From: Lobulomyces angularis
Taxonomy: Eukaryota > Chytridiomycota > Chytridiomycetes > Lobulomycetales > Lobulomycetaceae
Assembly: GCA_027604685.1 (NCBI GenBank)
Contig: JADHYX010000032.1
Span: 17,554 to 62,287 of the forward strand
Length of the DNA stretch: 44,734 bases
Direction: 5' to 3'
Below the pieces are notes generated by a model, which saw only the letters and a program-made list of their open reading frames with translations, was not told the DNA's origin and did not search any database. The position numbers and the translations under genes are program-made. The number at the start of each line of letters is the position of its first letter. Position 1 is the first letter of the stretch. Shown here one piece after another: positions 1 through 14,157 of the stretch.

Positions 1-298
1 AAAAAAAAAAAAAAACTATAATGTAGACCTTCTTTTTTTAAAATTTTTTTTCTTTTTTTTTTTCAATTCTTCATTATAGAATTTAAGAAATTTTCTTGTT
101 TTTATTTTTATTAGTTATTGTACCAAATTTTATCTTAGGAGACTTTATTTTTTCTTTTTTTTTTTCCAAGAAAAAAAAATAAAAAAAAAATAATTGATGT
201 TAACGTAAAGAAAATATTTTTTTTTTTAAACATTTTAAACTTAATTTTTATCTTTAAATAAATACTGTTTTAATTAATTTAAAACAAAGTATTGACAA
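1..298. other. A/T homopolymer spacer at contig edge
   Basis: The window opens with a 15-base A run and continues as alternating poly-A and poly-T tracts. I see no open reading frame with coding character, no 18S rRNA sequence and no recognisable RNA gene upstream of the 5.8S-like segment. The poly-A start suggests an assembly break in a homopolymer. Confidence 0.6.
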
Positions 299-385
299 AG
301 GATCTCTAGGCTCTCGCAACGATGCACCAAAATGCGATTAGTGTTGAGTTGCAAAACCCCGTGATCAATTAAGTACAATTTTTTT
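291..385 (+). rRNA. 5.8S rRNA-like segment, orphan and shortened
   Basis: Positions 299-325 read GGATCTCTAGGCTCTCGCAA followed by CGATG. This nearly matches the universally conserved 5' third of 5.8S rRNA (GGATCTCTTGGCTCTCGCATCGATG). Next come AAATGCGATTAGTGTTGAGT and TTGCA, matching the following conserved block (AAATGCGATAAGTAATGTGAATTGCA), and GTGATCAATTAAGTAC resembles the GTGAATCATCGAATC block. The stretch corresponding to AAGAACGCAGCG is shortened, and the 3' third of a normal ~155-nt molecule is not visible. No 18S lies in the 290 bases before it and no 28S in the 390 bases after it. It could be a diverged free-standing 5.8S gene, a fragment of rDNA moved here, or a pseudogene. Confidence 0.7.
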
Positions 386-770
386 ATTTCTTTTTTTTTT
401 TTTTTCAAGTGCAATGTAAAACTCTCTTAAAAAAAAAAAAAAAGGAAAGTTTTACCGATGGTTAAAAATTTTTTTTTGTTTCAAACGTTTTTCCTTTTTT
501 TTTTTTTCCTTTCTTCTGACTTCCACAATAATTTATTTTAGTTTATTTTTTAGGTAATTCTATCCTCTATCAATTACCTTACCTCTCTTTTTCTTTTTTC
601 CATACTTTTTTTTAAAAAAAAAAGAAAAAAAAAAAGGTTGAAATTAATATTTCATATATAATTATTAAAAAAAAAAAAATTTTTTATCTATATTACATTA
701 GCTAAAATGAAAAAAAAAAAAAATGATACTTTAACTATTTAAACTTTTTTTTTTAAAATTTTTTTAACAT
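386..770. other. A/T-rich spacer without visible gene
   Basis: Poly-A and poly-T runs with a few mixed-sequence islands (about 405-430, 440-465 and 540-600). None matches the 5' end of large-subunit rRNA, and no convincing coding frame is seen on either strand. Confidence 0.5.
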
Positions 771-1147
771 TCATATCTCAATTGTTAACATATCATCTAT
801 CTGGCTATCTTCAAAACTACAAAAAACAAAAAAAAAAAAATTAATTTATTTTATTTTAATTCTTTATTTACCATAATACAAATTCTTCAAAGCTAATACA
901 GCCATCATTATCCAAAATATCCGCTTCTATAATTGTAGTCTTTACTAATTGAGTAATCTGTGAATCTAGAAACAAAAATAATTAAAATAAAAAAAAAAAA
1001 AAAATATGAAATATATAAAGATTAATAAAGATTAATAAAAATAAAACAAACCTTCTAATTCTGAGCCAACCATTAATTTTAAAATTTCATGCAAATCATC
1101 TTTATCTATCAACCCATCGTTATTTACATCATATATTCTAAAAGCAA
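771..1147 (-). pseudogene. CNB1: Calcineurin regulatory subunit B, C-terminal half only
   Basis: Three exons on the minus strand (about 1147-1052, 965-872, 816-771) join in frame across GT-AG introns. The first encodes EF-hand 3 (AFRIYDVNNDGLIDKDDL, then MVGSEL). The second encodes EF-hand 4 (IIEADILDNDGCISFEEF). The third encodes a tail ending MLTIEI and TGA, which parallels the TLQYDV-type end of fungal calcineurin B. Calcium-ligating Asp/Asn/Glu positions are kept in both loops. Calcineurin B normally has four EF-hands and about 170 residues. Here EF-hands 1 and 2 and the start codon are missing, because the bases up to the neighbouring NSF stop codon at 1341 are almost pure A/T runs. The acceptor before EF-hand 3 (TTTAAG) implies a lost or misassembled upstream exon. 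Family identity is secure. Whether the gene is broken or misassembled is not. Confidence 0.75.
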
Positions 1148-1340
1148 CTTAAATTTTTTTTTTTTAAAAATATAAATTTTTTTTTTTTATTTTAAAAAAA
1201 AAAAAAAATTTTTTTTTATGAGTTTTAACTTAATTAAAAAAAAAAAACAAAAATATTAAAATATATATAAAAAAAAAAAAAAAATTAGCAAAAATATAAA
1301 AAAGAAAAATTTATCATATTTTTTTTATTTTTATTTTTTT

Positions 1341-4414
<3,074 letters not shown>

Positions 4415-4620
4415 GTTGCACTTTGTAAGGTTAAAATTTTGAAAAAAAAATTTTTTTTGACAATTCGTCCAATGAATGAATGTAAAAATTTCAGTATGTT
4501 TAAAATTATATTTATTATTGGAAATTAAATAAGTTTAACGCTTATTTCTATTTAATATGAAAAAAAAAATAATTTTGAACGATGCCTATGATTGATTTGA
4601 TTTAAATTTTCCTTTTTCAT

Positions 4621-5821
4621 TTAAAATCGCGGCTTTCTATTTCTACCAGTGAATTTAGAGTCTGAAGCAGTGCTTTTTCCTTTTAACTTCCTAGCCTCCT
4701 TCTTCTTCAAAATCCAATCCTTGTTTTTCAAGCCTTTTTTCTTTGCCTTAGATTTTTGAACTCGTTCCCTTTTAGAGGCATATTTTACACCTACATTGTC
4801 ATCTTCTCCTAATCCTTGCGGTAACTGCGGTTTTACTGCATCATTTGCGTATCCCGCAAACAAGCACAGAAAATATTTTTTGGCTTTTGTTGAATTTGGG
4901 TAATCAACAACTAATCCACCACAAAATCCTGCCTTTGTTGCCTAAAACAACATAAAAAAATTTTTCTAAATTTCATTTTTAAACTTACTGAAGAAACAAT
5001 CATTTCAACTTGATCTGGATTTTCTGGGTAAAACTGAAAAACTGCCCTAGCACCTAAATAAATTAAAAAAATGTTGCATTGGTAAAAAAAAAAAAAAACC
5101 TCTAGCTAATGAGCCATATAATGTCGTAAAAAATCTCAGCAATCGCTTCCGTGGAACATGATTGGATTTGTCTGCATTACAAAGCCACTGAATTACTGAT
5201 ATCGAGATGGCACCATCAAATGTACCTAAAACAAAAATATTCAAGCAATTTAATTTTTTCAAAAATAATACCTGGTCTAAATCCAACACCTTGAAATAAC
5301 AAAATTAAAAAAAATTAAATAATAAAGAAAACTTAAATAAATTTTATTTAAATTATTATATTCATACCCTGTCCGATATCATGTAAAAACAAATCACCTT
5401 CAACACCTCTTTCCAATGCAACATCCAACATTGAACTACTCACATCCAATCCAACCTTAAAACAGTTCGAAAAGAAAAAAAACTCCAATTAATTTCTATT
5501 GTACAAAGCATCTAAATAATTAAAATTATATATTTATTCTTCAAAAGAGCACATTTTAAATTGCATTACTGGAAGACCAAAAAAAAAAAAAAAAATTACC
5601 CAAACATGGCCATCATCCTCAAGAACTTCACCTGATAAACCACTACCACATCCAATATCTAGTAAATATGCTGGGCAGCTTGGATCCAAATTTAATAATT
5701 CAACGGCCCTTTCTGTCATTTCTTGTTGGATGGAGATAACTCGTGAATTAAGAGTGTATTTTTTTGATTCAATGTCATTATAAAATATCTCTGGTGGTGC
5801 TGTGTGCTCTGGTCTTGACAT
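4621..5821 (-). CDS. BUD23: BUD23 (WBSCR22) 18S rRNA guanine-N7 methyltransferase
   Basis: The start codon at 5819-5821 gives [20 protein letters not shown], the conserved N-terminal signature of Bud23/WBSCR22. A class I SAM-binding motif follows ([20 protein letters not shown]), then [17 protein letters not shown], the helix found after the acidic loop in this family. The last exon (4621-4863) encodes [17 protein letters not shown] and a long Lys-rich tail ending GRNRKPRF, the typical basic C-terminus of the family. About five exons are separated by short introns. Known role of the family: N7-methylation of a guanine in 18S rRNA during small-subunit maturation, with Trm112 as partner. The product should be nuclear/nucleolar. 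Complete as far as I can see. Confidence 0.95.
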
Positions 5822-6576
5822 TATAATGAAATAAATTTATTATTCTTTTAATGGTATATTATTTTTCCTTTTTTTTTTTTTTTTTTTTTTTTCAAATATT
5901 CAAATTTGGAATGTTATACTTTTCAAAAGGTTTTTTCCCATATTTAACATTACGTTACCACTTTCAAAACTTTATAATGCTGCACTGTTTGTTTTAAATA
6001 TTTAAACATCTCAAAAGAATTTTTAACCAATAAGTTTACAAAAATTTAAAAATTAGTGCTGTTTTCAACTTAAAACCGTAAAATTTTTTCTGTGGAGAAT
6101 TTATTACACTTTTAGTAGGAAGTTTTGAAACAGATTATTTCTTTTATTTGCGATAAGAATTATATAAAAAAAAATTATGTTTTTATCTTTGCAGTCTTCT
6201 AATTTTGTCTAAAACCAGGCTAAAAACGACAGAGAAATATTCAGATTTAAACAACTTCACTTTAATGTCTGTTTATAATAACCTAAAAACGAATAAGACA
6301 TTTACTGAGTTTTTAACTTACTTTAACTATTGAACTTTCTGAAAAACCCCAGTTGCTTTTTCAACTACTTACTTTTCTGATCCTAGTATACCTTTAAATG
6401 CTGGATTAGAAATACCCTTTACCATTGAATTTAGTAGGGCCATCATTAAATACTTAAATTTAAAAATTTTGTTGTAAAAAATTTTTTTAGATATTTACAG
6501 CAAAAAAAAAGTAGAATTATATATTATTATTGAGTTTTGAAAACACAATAAAGAATTTGTTTCATAGAAAGTTCTA
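5822..6576 (+). pseudogene. Spacer with a coding-like relic (6196-6477)
   Basis: The spacer between divergent BUD23 and XPF starts with a run of about 22 T. From 6196 to 6477 one plus-strand frame stays open except for TGA codons at 6331 and 6340. It reads like protein on both sides of them (for example LKTNKTFTEFLTYFNY before, and VAFSTTYFSDPSIPLNAGLE after). No start codon, clear splice pattern or homolog was recognised. GLEIPFTIEF faintly recalls the start of a GINS Psf3 A-domain, but that is weak. It is most likely a decayed gene fragment. Confidence 0.35.
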
Positions 6577-9500
6577 ATGTTAAAATTTCAACGCCAAATT
6601 ATAGATGATCTACTTCCACGTATTAGAGAATTACCACAATAAAAAATATAAAACAATTTTTATTCTTCATTTTGTAGAGCATGCTAATGAGGATTCAATT
6701 AATCAAACCTCTGATCATGCTGATGGTTTAATAATTATTGGTATTAAATTAAGTTAATTTTATGGGCAGTCTAATGTAATCCTTTTAGCAAACGGATTAG
6801 GTCTACGCACAATTATATTAAACTTTATTAAAATACACTGTGATAAGAGAAACTTAATAATATTATTGAATACTGTAGGGACATATTTTAAAAATATATA
6901 GCTTTTAATTTAACTTTTTAGCCAGCTGGTGAGGTTGAATCATTGAAGCAGGATTTTCTAAAAAGAAACTCTGTGGATAGTGAAATTTGTTTATTTAATC
7001 AACTCGATGCATCAACTCCAAAAGAAAAAAGGTAATAAGCTAACGAACAAAAGAAAAAGTTATAAAAACTCTTCTTAAATTAAAACAAAGAGCATTGCTT
7101 TATTTAAACGGAGGTGTCTTATCTGTAACCTCAAGGTAGCTAATGATTGTTAATTTTCTAATCTGTAACTCAGAATACTTATCGTTGATATGCTTAATAA
7201 AGTTGTCCCATTACCATTAGTAGCAGGAATAATGGTGAATCATGCACATCGTGTTTCTGAAAACTCTACGGAGGCTTTTATTATAAAACTGTACAAACAA
7301 GAAAACAATTTAGGATTTATAAAAGGATTTTCTTCTCAGCCAGAAAGTTTTACAAATGGCATATGGAAATTAGTATTTTTGACCACAATTTACTAAAGCT
7401 TTTTACATTGTTCTTTTTCATAATGATAGGAAAAAACAATGAAATTACTCTTTGTTAGGAAAGTATTTTTATGGCCCAGATTTCATCATTTGGTAAATGC
7501 TGATCTTCAGCAAGGACAAATAAATTTGGTGGAGTTGAGAGTACCGTTAACGAGAAAAATGAAGGATATTCAGGCTGCTCTCATTGAGTGTAAGCCAGAA
7601 CCATTAAGTTATTTTTATACATTTTCCTTAGGTATTAAAGATTGTATTGGGGAAATAAAAAGAGGAAATCCATCTGTAAAAATAACTTTTCTTTCTTAAT
7701 GGTAAAATTCTCTTTGCATAGCTGGACATGGATGAATTTTTAATTGAAAACAGCTTTTTTAAATCGTTTGATACAATAGTGAAGGCACACTTGGACCCTG
7801 TTTGGCACAAAATATCAACGAAAACTAAAAAACTTGTGACAGATTTAAAAACGTTAAGGAAATTACTCACGTATCTTAATATCAAAACAAACTTTATTTT
7901 TAAGAGTAATTTTATATAGATATCTTTTAAATTATGACTGCGTATCTTTTCATTCGTTTCTTGAGGCTTTGCATTCCAGCAATTTCGTTAAAACGCAATA
8001 TTCTTTTACTGCAGCAGAAAGTCCATGGCTCTTAATGGTATTAAATTGGCGTGGCAAATTATTATATATCTTTTATTTTTGAAGGATGCTGCCCATACTA
8101 TTTTTACATCTGCACGGGAAAGAGTTTACAAGAAAATTCCAGCAGATGGTAATGCAACATTGACAAGAACTGGGAATTTTTTAGGGGTACCGATGAGGAA
8201 TTTTGATATTATTTTGGAAGAGCAGCCAAAATGGAGAGTCTTGAAAGATATCATGTTCGAAATAGAAAAGGAGAAGTCAACGAGAAAAGAAGAAAAAAAA
8301 GGTATTTCTATATAAAATACATTAGAACCTTTTATTTTTTAAATTTTTTGAAGAAATTGGTAAAATTTTAATTATGGCAGAAGAGGAAAGGACCTGTGTT
8401 CAGTTGCGGGAAATATTAGAGGATTTAGATTTTACAATAATTAAAACAGAAAAGCTCGAAGAAAGCGATGATACAGTTTTTGTTATTAACGATTTTGGGG
8501 ATGTTGAGCCAGAAAAAGAAGTTAAAAAACAAAAACTTAGTGTCGGTGGTAATAGACGCAGATTAAGGGGAGGTAGCAACTCCAACGTTCGACGACCTTC
8601 TATCGTAAAACCAAAAAAACATTCAAAAGAAGATTTTTACACTAAAGGTTCCGAAAAATTGCTTAGAAGATCAATTAGAAATTATTTTTTTTGGAAAACG
8701 AACTTAGCGAATATCACAAAGAATAAAGATGTGAATTCCAAAGACAACAGTAACAATTTATCCATGAGTTTGCTGAAATTTGCTGCCCAGCGCCGTCGGG
8801 TCCGTGTCAAAAATAAGAATTTAGAGGAACCGGATATTGTTGATGTGGCAACCTTAAATCCCGAAGGTATTGAAGAAGAGGATGACAACGAAGTGGAGAA
8901 CATAGTTGAGGAATTGTAATACTTTACTTCCATTTTCAACTTTCTTACTTTGTTTTCGTAGCATTATCTCTCAACAACCTGCCAATAATCAGACTGATCA
9001 GTCTGATGAACAGATGATGGAGCCAGTTGAAACTGTTAAAGAAAATGACTTCATAATCAGGCGTTATGCTACAACCTCACATTCCATCATTGGTGGTACT
9101 AGTTCCAATGGTGATGATGATTCCAGATTTTTGGAAGACTGTAATCCCATGTGGATAATATTATATGAACCAGATGTTTCGTTTATTCGTCGTTTAGAGG
9201 TTCTTTAATTTTTCTATAATAATGACACTAATTTCAATTATTAGGTGTATAAAGCTGCAAACCCAGACGTTTATTTGAAAGTATTTTTCATGGTTTACGA
9301 TAATAGTGTTGAAGAGCAGAAATATTTGACAAAGATCAGGAGAGAGAAGGAAGCTTTTGAAAAACTCATAAAACAAAAAAGTGTAACTTTTACTTTCTTT
9401 TTTTTTAATAAAAAAATCGTGTTTTATTTTAGATGATGGCAATATCTTTGGATACAGATGGCAGAGTACGGCACGACGAAGCTGAAGATTTTTGGGATAG

Positions 9501-10438
9501 ACTTGACAACAAGGATACAAGAAATGCTGGTGGTCAGAGAGAAAAAAATACACCTCTTTCGGTAAATTCTGCAAAAAAAAAAAAAATGTATCACTTAAGT
9601 TTTCTATTTTAAAGGTTGTAGTGGATATTCGAGAATTTCAATCATCATTACCATATTCTTTGTTTAGCCAAAGACTTCAGTTAAAGCCTTGTACACTGGA
9701 AGTTGGTGATTATATACTTACACCTGAAATTTGTGTTGAAAGAAAATCTATTCCTGATTTAATTGGCTCGTTTAGATCTGGGAGGTTGACTGTACAATGT
9801 GAAGCAATGTCTAGCCACTATAAATACCCCACTTTACTTATAGAGTTTGATCAAAATCAATGTTTTTCTTTAGACGGCAGTGGCTTTGTTGTTTTTAGCT
9901 TAACTGGACGTCAAACAAAAAAGGAACTATCAAATTTTGATTTACAGAGTATATTTTCGCGATATTGTCTAGATATCAAATTTAATTGATTTATTTTCTT
10001 TCTTTAATTTAGGTAAGATTATATTACTTTCCATGACTTTTCCAAAGCTAAAAATTATATGGAGTGCACATTCACAGGCAACTGCTGAAATTTTTAAGGA
10101 TTTGAAGGTGACAATACTACAATTCCTGAATGATGAATTGTAACATATTTTTTATTGAATTGCAGAAGAAAGCAGAAGAACCTAATGTGGAGCAAGCGAT
10201 GAAAATAGGAGTGGAAAATACGGAAACATTAAACAGTGATTTTAATCCAACCCCTTACGATATTTTAAGAAGCCTTCCTGGAGTAAATTATAAGAATTAT
10301 AGATTAATTATGAGCAAAGTTCCTAATTTAAAAACCTTAGCTTTTCTTAGCGAAGTAGAATTACAGAAAATTATTGGTGATGAAAATGGAAGAAAGCTAT
10401 TCAACTATTTTAGGCATGACTCACGAGGCACTATTTAA
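6577..10438 (+). CDS. XPF: XPF/RAD1 (ERCC4) structure-specific endonuclease subunit
   Basis: Multi-exon gene for the catalytic subunit of the XPF-ERCC1 nuclease, which cuts 5' of lesions in nucleotide excision repair and acts in interstrand crosslink repair. The N-terminal helicase-like region begins MLKFQRQIIDDLLP at 6577. It includes VAGIMVNHAHRVSENSTEAF (about 7217-7276) and LFVRKVFLWPRFHHLVNADL (about 7445-7505), both diagnostic of XPF. A Lys/Arg- and acid-rich linker lies at 8374-8919. The ERCC4 nuclease domain carries the active-site pattern GDYILTPEICVERKSIPDL (about 9705-9760). The C-terminus has tandem helix-hairpin-helix motifs (YDILRSLPGVNYKNYR, near 10257-10305). About fifteen or more short introns occur. 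The catalytic residues G-D and E-R-K are present, so the nuclease should be active. Start choice: the first ATG giving the conserved N-terminus, followed by an intron at codon 13. Confidence 0.95.
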
Positions 10439-11506
10439 AATTACAGTCATTTTATACTACTTAAATAAGCACTGAGTTTTGAATTAATTTTGTTAAAATT
10501 TAAGTACGACAACCGAAATAAAAGAGATGAGGGGGTTTTTTTTTTTTGAAACCAAAAATTTTATTTTTAATTTTAACTTAATTTTATTTTATTTTATTTT
10601 TTTGATTTGTAAAAGTAGATATTTTATTTTTTAACTAAACAATAATAAATTTTTACTCTACTTATTTTTTTAAAAAAAAAAAAAAGCAGGATGATTGAAA
10701 TTGGTAATATTGTAATCTAAAATTTGGTTTCTTCGTGATGTTTTTATTAATCAATTACTAATATTTTTTTAAAGATATATTTTTCTCTAAAATATTAAAA
10801 AAACTTGAAGATTTAATGTAGACCATCTATGCTTCTTATTACCAATTTTTTGCTGTTTTATATTTTTTTGTCATTAAAAATCATTAAAAAAAATATATAT
10901 ATTACTACCAATCACAAAAAAAGTAAAATTTTAAATTTGCTAAACTACATAAAAAAAAAATTATATAAAAAATAAAAAATTAAAATTTATTAAAAATATA
11001 TTATATAATATATAAAATCATTTAAAATAATATAAAGAGTTTCCAAATGACTTTTAACAGTAAACTATTCAAGTTTTCCAAATATTTTTGTTTTTCTACT
11101 AAATTTAAATATTTTTTGTATATGTGATGTGATTTGTTAATAAAAATCGTTTTACAAATCATTTAAAAAAAAAAATATTCCATACTGTAAAAAAGTATGT
11201 TTTCAAAACTTCAAGAAATGAACTCACCTCGTTACTTTTTCCCAACATTCGTACTACATCTCCTCCTTTGCAGTTCCAAAAAAAAGATTAATACCTGTAT
11301 ATATTACAATTTATATTATGCTATATTATCACTGCAAAAAGCTTTCTTTTTTAAATGGGAATGGTTAAATGGGTAAATGGGTAAAATGCTTAAGGTTTTT
11401 CATCCCAAAAAAAATTCTAAAAAATTTTTATCTCCAAACAATCTCCAAAAAAAAAAACCTTTATAATAACTACATAGGAACTCCAAATCATTTTTTTAGG
11501 ACCCAA
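10439..11506. other. Long A/T-rich spacer holding a repeat copy
   Basis: About 1 kb of strongly A/T-biased sequence between XPF and the amidase gene. It contains the minus-strand copy of a diverged repeat (about 10800-11085, listed separately). A mixed-composition island at about 11215-11280 reads on the minus strand as a possible tiny exon (MLGKSNE followed by a perfect GTGAGT donor). I found no complete gene. Confidence 0.5.
10800..11085 (-). repeat. Dispersed repeat, copy A (matches 39270-39570)
   Basis: Read on the minus strand, this stretch contains GGAAAACTT, TTACTGTTAAAA, GATTTTATATATTATAT, TTTAAAATTTTACTTTT, GATTGG and ATGACA. They come in the same order and at similar spacing as in the plus-strand stretch beginning at 39277. 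I estimate about 80% identity by eye over the first ~100 bases, with scattered indels. Both copies are preceded by a GTGAG(T/C)TTCA donor-like site about 120-150 bases upstream. Copy A has frameshifts relative to any reading frame in copy B, so this copy at least does not encode a protein. The nature of the element (small gene family, RNA gene or old transposon) is unknown. Confidence 0.55.
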
Positions 11507-13647
11507 ATGTCTAAAAACGAATATCATCTTTCTTCTTTTTCTGCTCCTACAGTTACTGGATCTCTTTTAAAGATTTTTCACTTTATTCTGAAGTACTTTG
11601 GTACTTTTTTTTTCTACATCTATTAAAACATGATTTTTTCTTGTTAAAATATTAGAACAAAAATTTTTTTAAATGGTTTTAATTTTTTTTCAATTAATAA
11701 GGTTGGATGGGCATTACTTACAAACTCTTTACTGATTCAAATCTTCATTTATTAAGAAAACATCCTATTTTTCTTACTCCAACATTAATGCCTATTAAGG
11801 ATCAGAAAGATCCTGAAAATACAAAAGCACCTGATACTTCAATTTTAAAAAATAATGAATATCGTGAAGGATATTTAAAAAAAGTTTTTACCCCTACTGA
11901 TGTACCTTTATAAAATAGAATTCCTCTTATTAAATAACTAATTTTTTTTGTATTTTAGGTTGCCAACACACTCATAAAAAATATAGAACATTCACAATCT
12001 ACTGAAGTTCAACTAGGAGCAATAATTAAATATGATAAAAATGATATTTTAAAACAAGCTCAGTAAATACTGTTAAAGATTTTATATATTTTAATTTAAT
12101 TTAAACTTGTTCAGTGCATCCACAGAACGATATAGAAATAACAAAAGTTTAGGACCATTAGACGGAGTTCCAGTGGCTGTAAAGGACGAAGCAGACATGG
12201 TATTACCGCTTTACCATTCTCTTTAATAAAATTAATTTTTTTTAGCTTCCTTATGAAACCTCACTTGGTACCAGTTTTGTAAACATTAAACCAGATAAGG
12301 ATGCTTTTTCTGTTGGAAAGCTGAGAAGTGCCGGAGCGATTTTATTTGCAAAAGCCAACATGCATGAGGTGGGAATTGATGTAAACAATTGCAATCCATT
12401 TTGGGGAACTCCAAAAGTATGATAACCCCAGATTTATTTTTTAAAGTATTATTTTCCAGAACCCTTATTCTCCTAATCATGTTGTGGGTGGAAGCAGTGG
12501 TGGTAGTGCTTGCCTTGTAAGTTCAAAACTATGCCCCATCGCTGTTGGAGCCGATGGAGGAGGATCAATAAGAATTCCCAGTTCTTTTTGTGGTGTTTAC
12601 GGTTTGAAGCCTACAACCTCTAGGGTTTCCACAAATGGATCATTTCCACTGGCACTAACTGTAGGAGTAGGTAATACTAAAAAAATTATTGTTTGTTTAA
12701 GTATTATGGTGTAGTTGGGCCAATTGCTGATACAGCTTCAAATCTTGCATTGGCCTATTCAATTATGGCAGGTCCCAATCCGGAAGATCCTTATTCACTC
12801 TTTCAAAATCGAGTTTCAATCAAATCATTCAATAATATAAATGACCTAAGCGACTTAAAGATTGGGATATATCGCCCCTACTTTTCTCATGCTGCCAAAG
12901 ATATAGTAGAATCCTGCTATGATTTTTTAAGAAAATTAGAGTAAAATCAGCAATTATGTTTTTCTTAATTTTTTTATCAAATTTTTTAAGAAAATGTGGA
13001 GCAAAAATTATTGACATGGAAATTCCTCATCTTGAAAAATTAAGAGTTGCTCATTCAAATGCTATCACTTCGGAGATGCTAAGTGGGTTTTCTGCATTTG
13101 ATATGAATAAATTTTCTTTGCCAACCCAATGTACCCTACACGTTGTTAAGGCAAATTTAGGTAAATCATCACAAAAGTCAATTTGTTTCTCATTATCTTA
13201 CTTTAAGGAGCTAGAGATTACATTGACACTTTAAAATATAAAACATTAGGCATAAAAGTTTTTGAAGATATCTTCAAAGAATTTGATTTGATTGTTTCAC
13301 CATCTACAGGTATAACTGCCCCTGAGATTCATAGTAATAGCAAAAGCGTGGGAATATCTGATTTAACTAACTCTGGAGCAACAATGAGGTTTATATTTTT
13401 GTCAAACTTACTAGGATTTCCTAGTGTCACAGTTCCCATTGGTTTCGATAAAAAGGTATTATAATGGATAACCAATATGTCTCTTAAGATTCTAAATTTT
13501 TAGGGATTGCCCGTTGGATTTCAATTTCAAGCTAAGTGGTATAATGAAGACTTACTTTTGAGAATGGCAAATTTTAGTGAAAATATTAACAGAGAAAGTT
13601 TACAACAAGTAACAGCCAAAATTAACTTTGATAACCTTAGAAAATAA
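11507..13647 (+). CDS. FAAH: Amidase-signature enzyme, fatty acid amide hydrolase-like
   Basis: Multi-exon gene of about 560 residues. The amidase signature core is complete. The catalytic Lys lies in [12 protein letters not shown] (K codon at 12181-12183). The glycine/serine-rich motif is [10 protein letters not shown] (about 12490-12520), giving the cis-Ser. [22 protein letters not shown] (two segments, about 12547-12612) gives the nucleophile Ser. Together these form the Ser-cisSer-Lys triad. A long N-terminal extension before the core (11507 to about 12120) and the C-terminal [25 protein letters not shown] resemble plant and amoebozoan FAAH-type amidases rather than GatA. The expected reaction is hydrolysis of N-acylethanolamines or other acyl amides. 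The substrate is inferred. The start at 11507 sits before an intron with an AAG acceptor joining codons in frame. An upstream in-frame ATG at 11369 is less likely because it opens in A/T spacer. Confidence 0.85.
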
Positions 13648-14157
13648 ATCTTTTTTAATTTTTTTATTGTAACTTTAAAATCGTTGCATATTTTTTTTTT
13701 AAATTGATATGATGTGTGAATTGCTAAATATATTAAAATTTGAAATATAACTAAAAATTTAACTGTATTAAATCGAAAAGAGATTGCTCTGTTTTATTTA
13801 AATATGTTCTTTAAAACAGCTTCTAACTGTAAATTAATTCCGAAAGCACATTGTTTTAAATTGAAACCTTGAAACCCTCTAGGAACTTGGAAACTGTTCT
13901 TTGCCATTTTTTTTTTTTTTTGGTTTTGAAGTATTTTACTACATCTTCTTTTTTCTTTTGATGAATTTTAAGATAGTCTTTAAAAAAAATTTATTTTTGT
14001 TTATTTGTATTTGAATATTTATTTGTTTAATTGAATAGTGTTTACAGGTGATAACATTATCTAAAAAAAATATATGCATATTTATATATTCTAAAATTAT
14101 ATCTAAAATTTATGAGTTACATTTAAAATTTGAGACAATTTTCTATCAGTAAATTGT
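13648..14157. other. A/T-rich spacer between convergent genes
   Basis: Convergent intergenic region between the amidase gene (+) and TBCCD1 (-). It carries poly-A/T runs with mixed sequence around 13790-13900. I see no gene, RNA or repeat that I can name. Confidence 0.5.

Noticed and set aside
386..770. Start of 28S rRNA downstream of the 5.8S-like element
   Set aside because: The mixed-sequence islands show no match to the conserved 5' end of large-subunit rRNA.
11222..11280. Minus-strand exon-like piece (CKGGDVVRMLGKSNE then GTGAGT) resembling an Sm or KOW motif
   Set aside because: No further exons of such a protein are found downstream. What follows is the dispersed repeat with frameshifts, so a gene cannot be supported.
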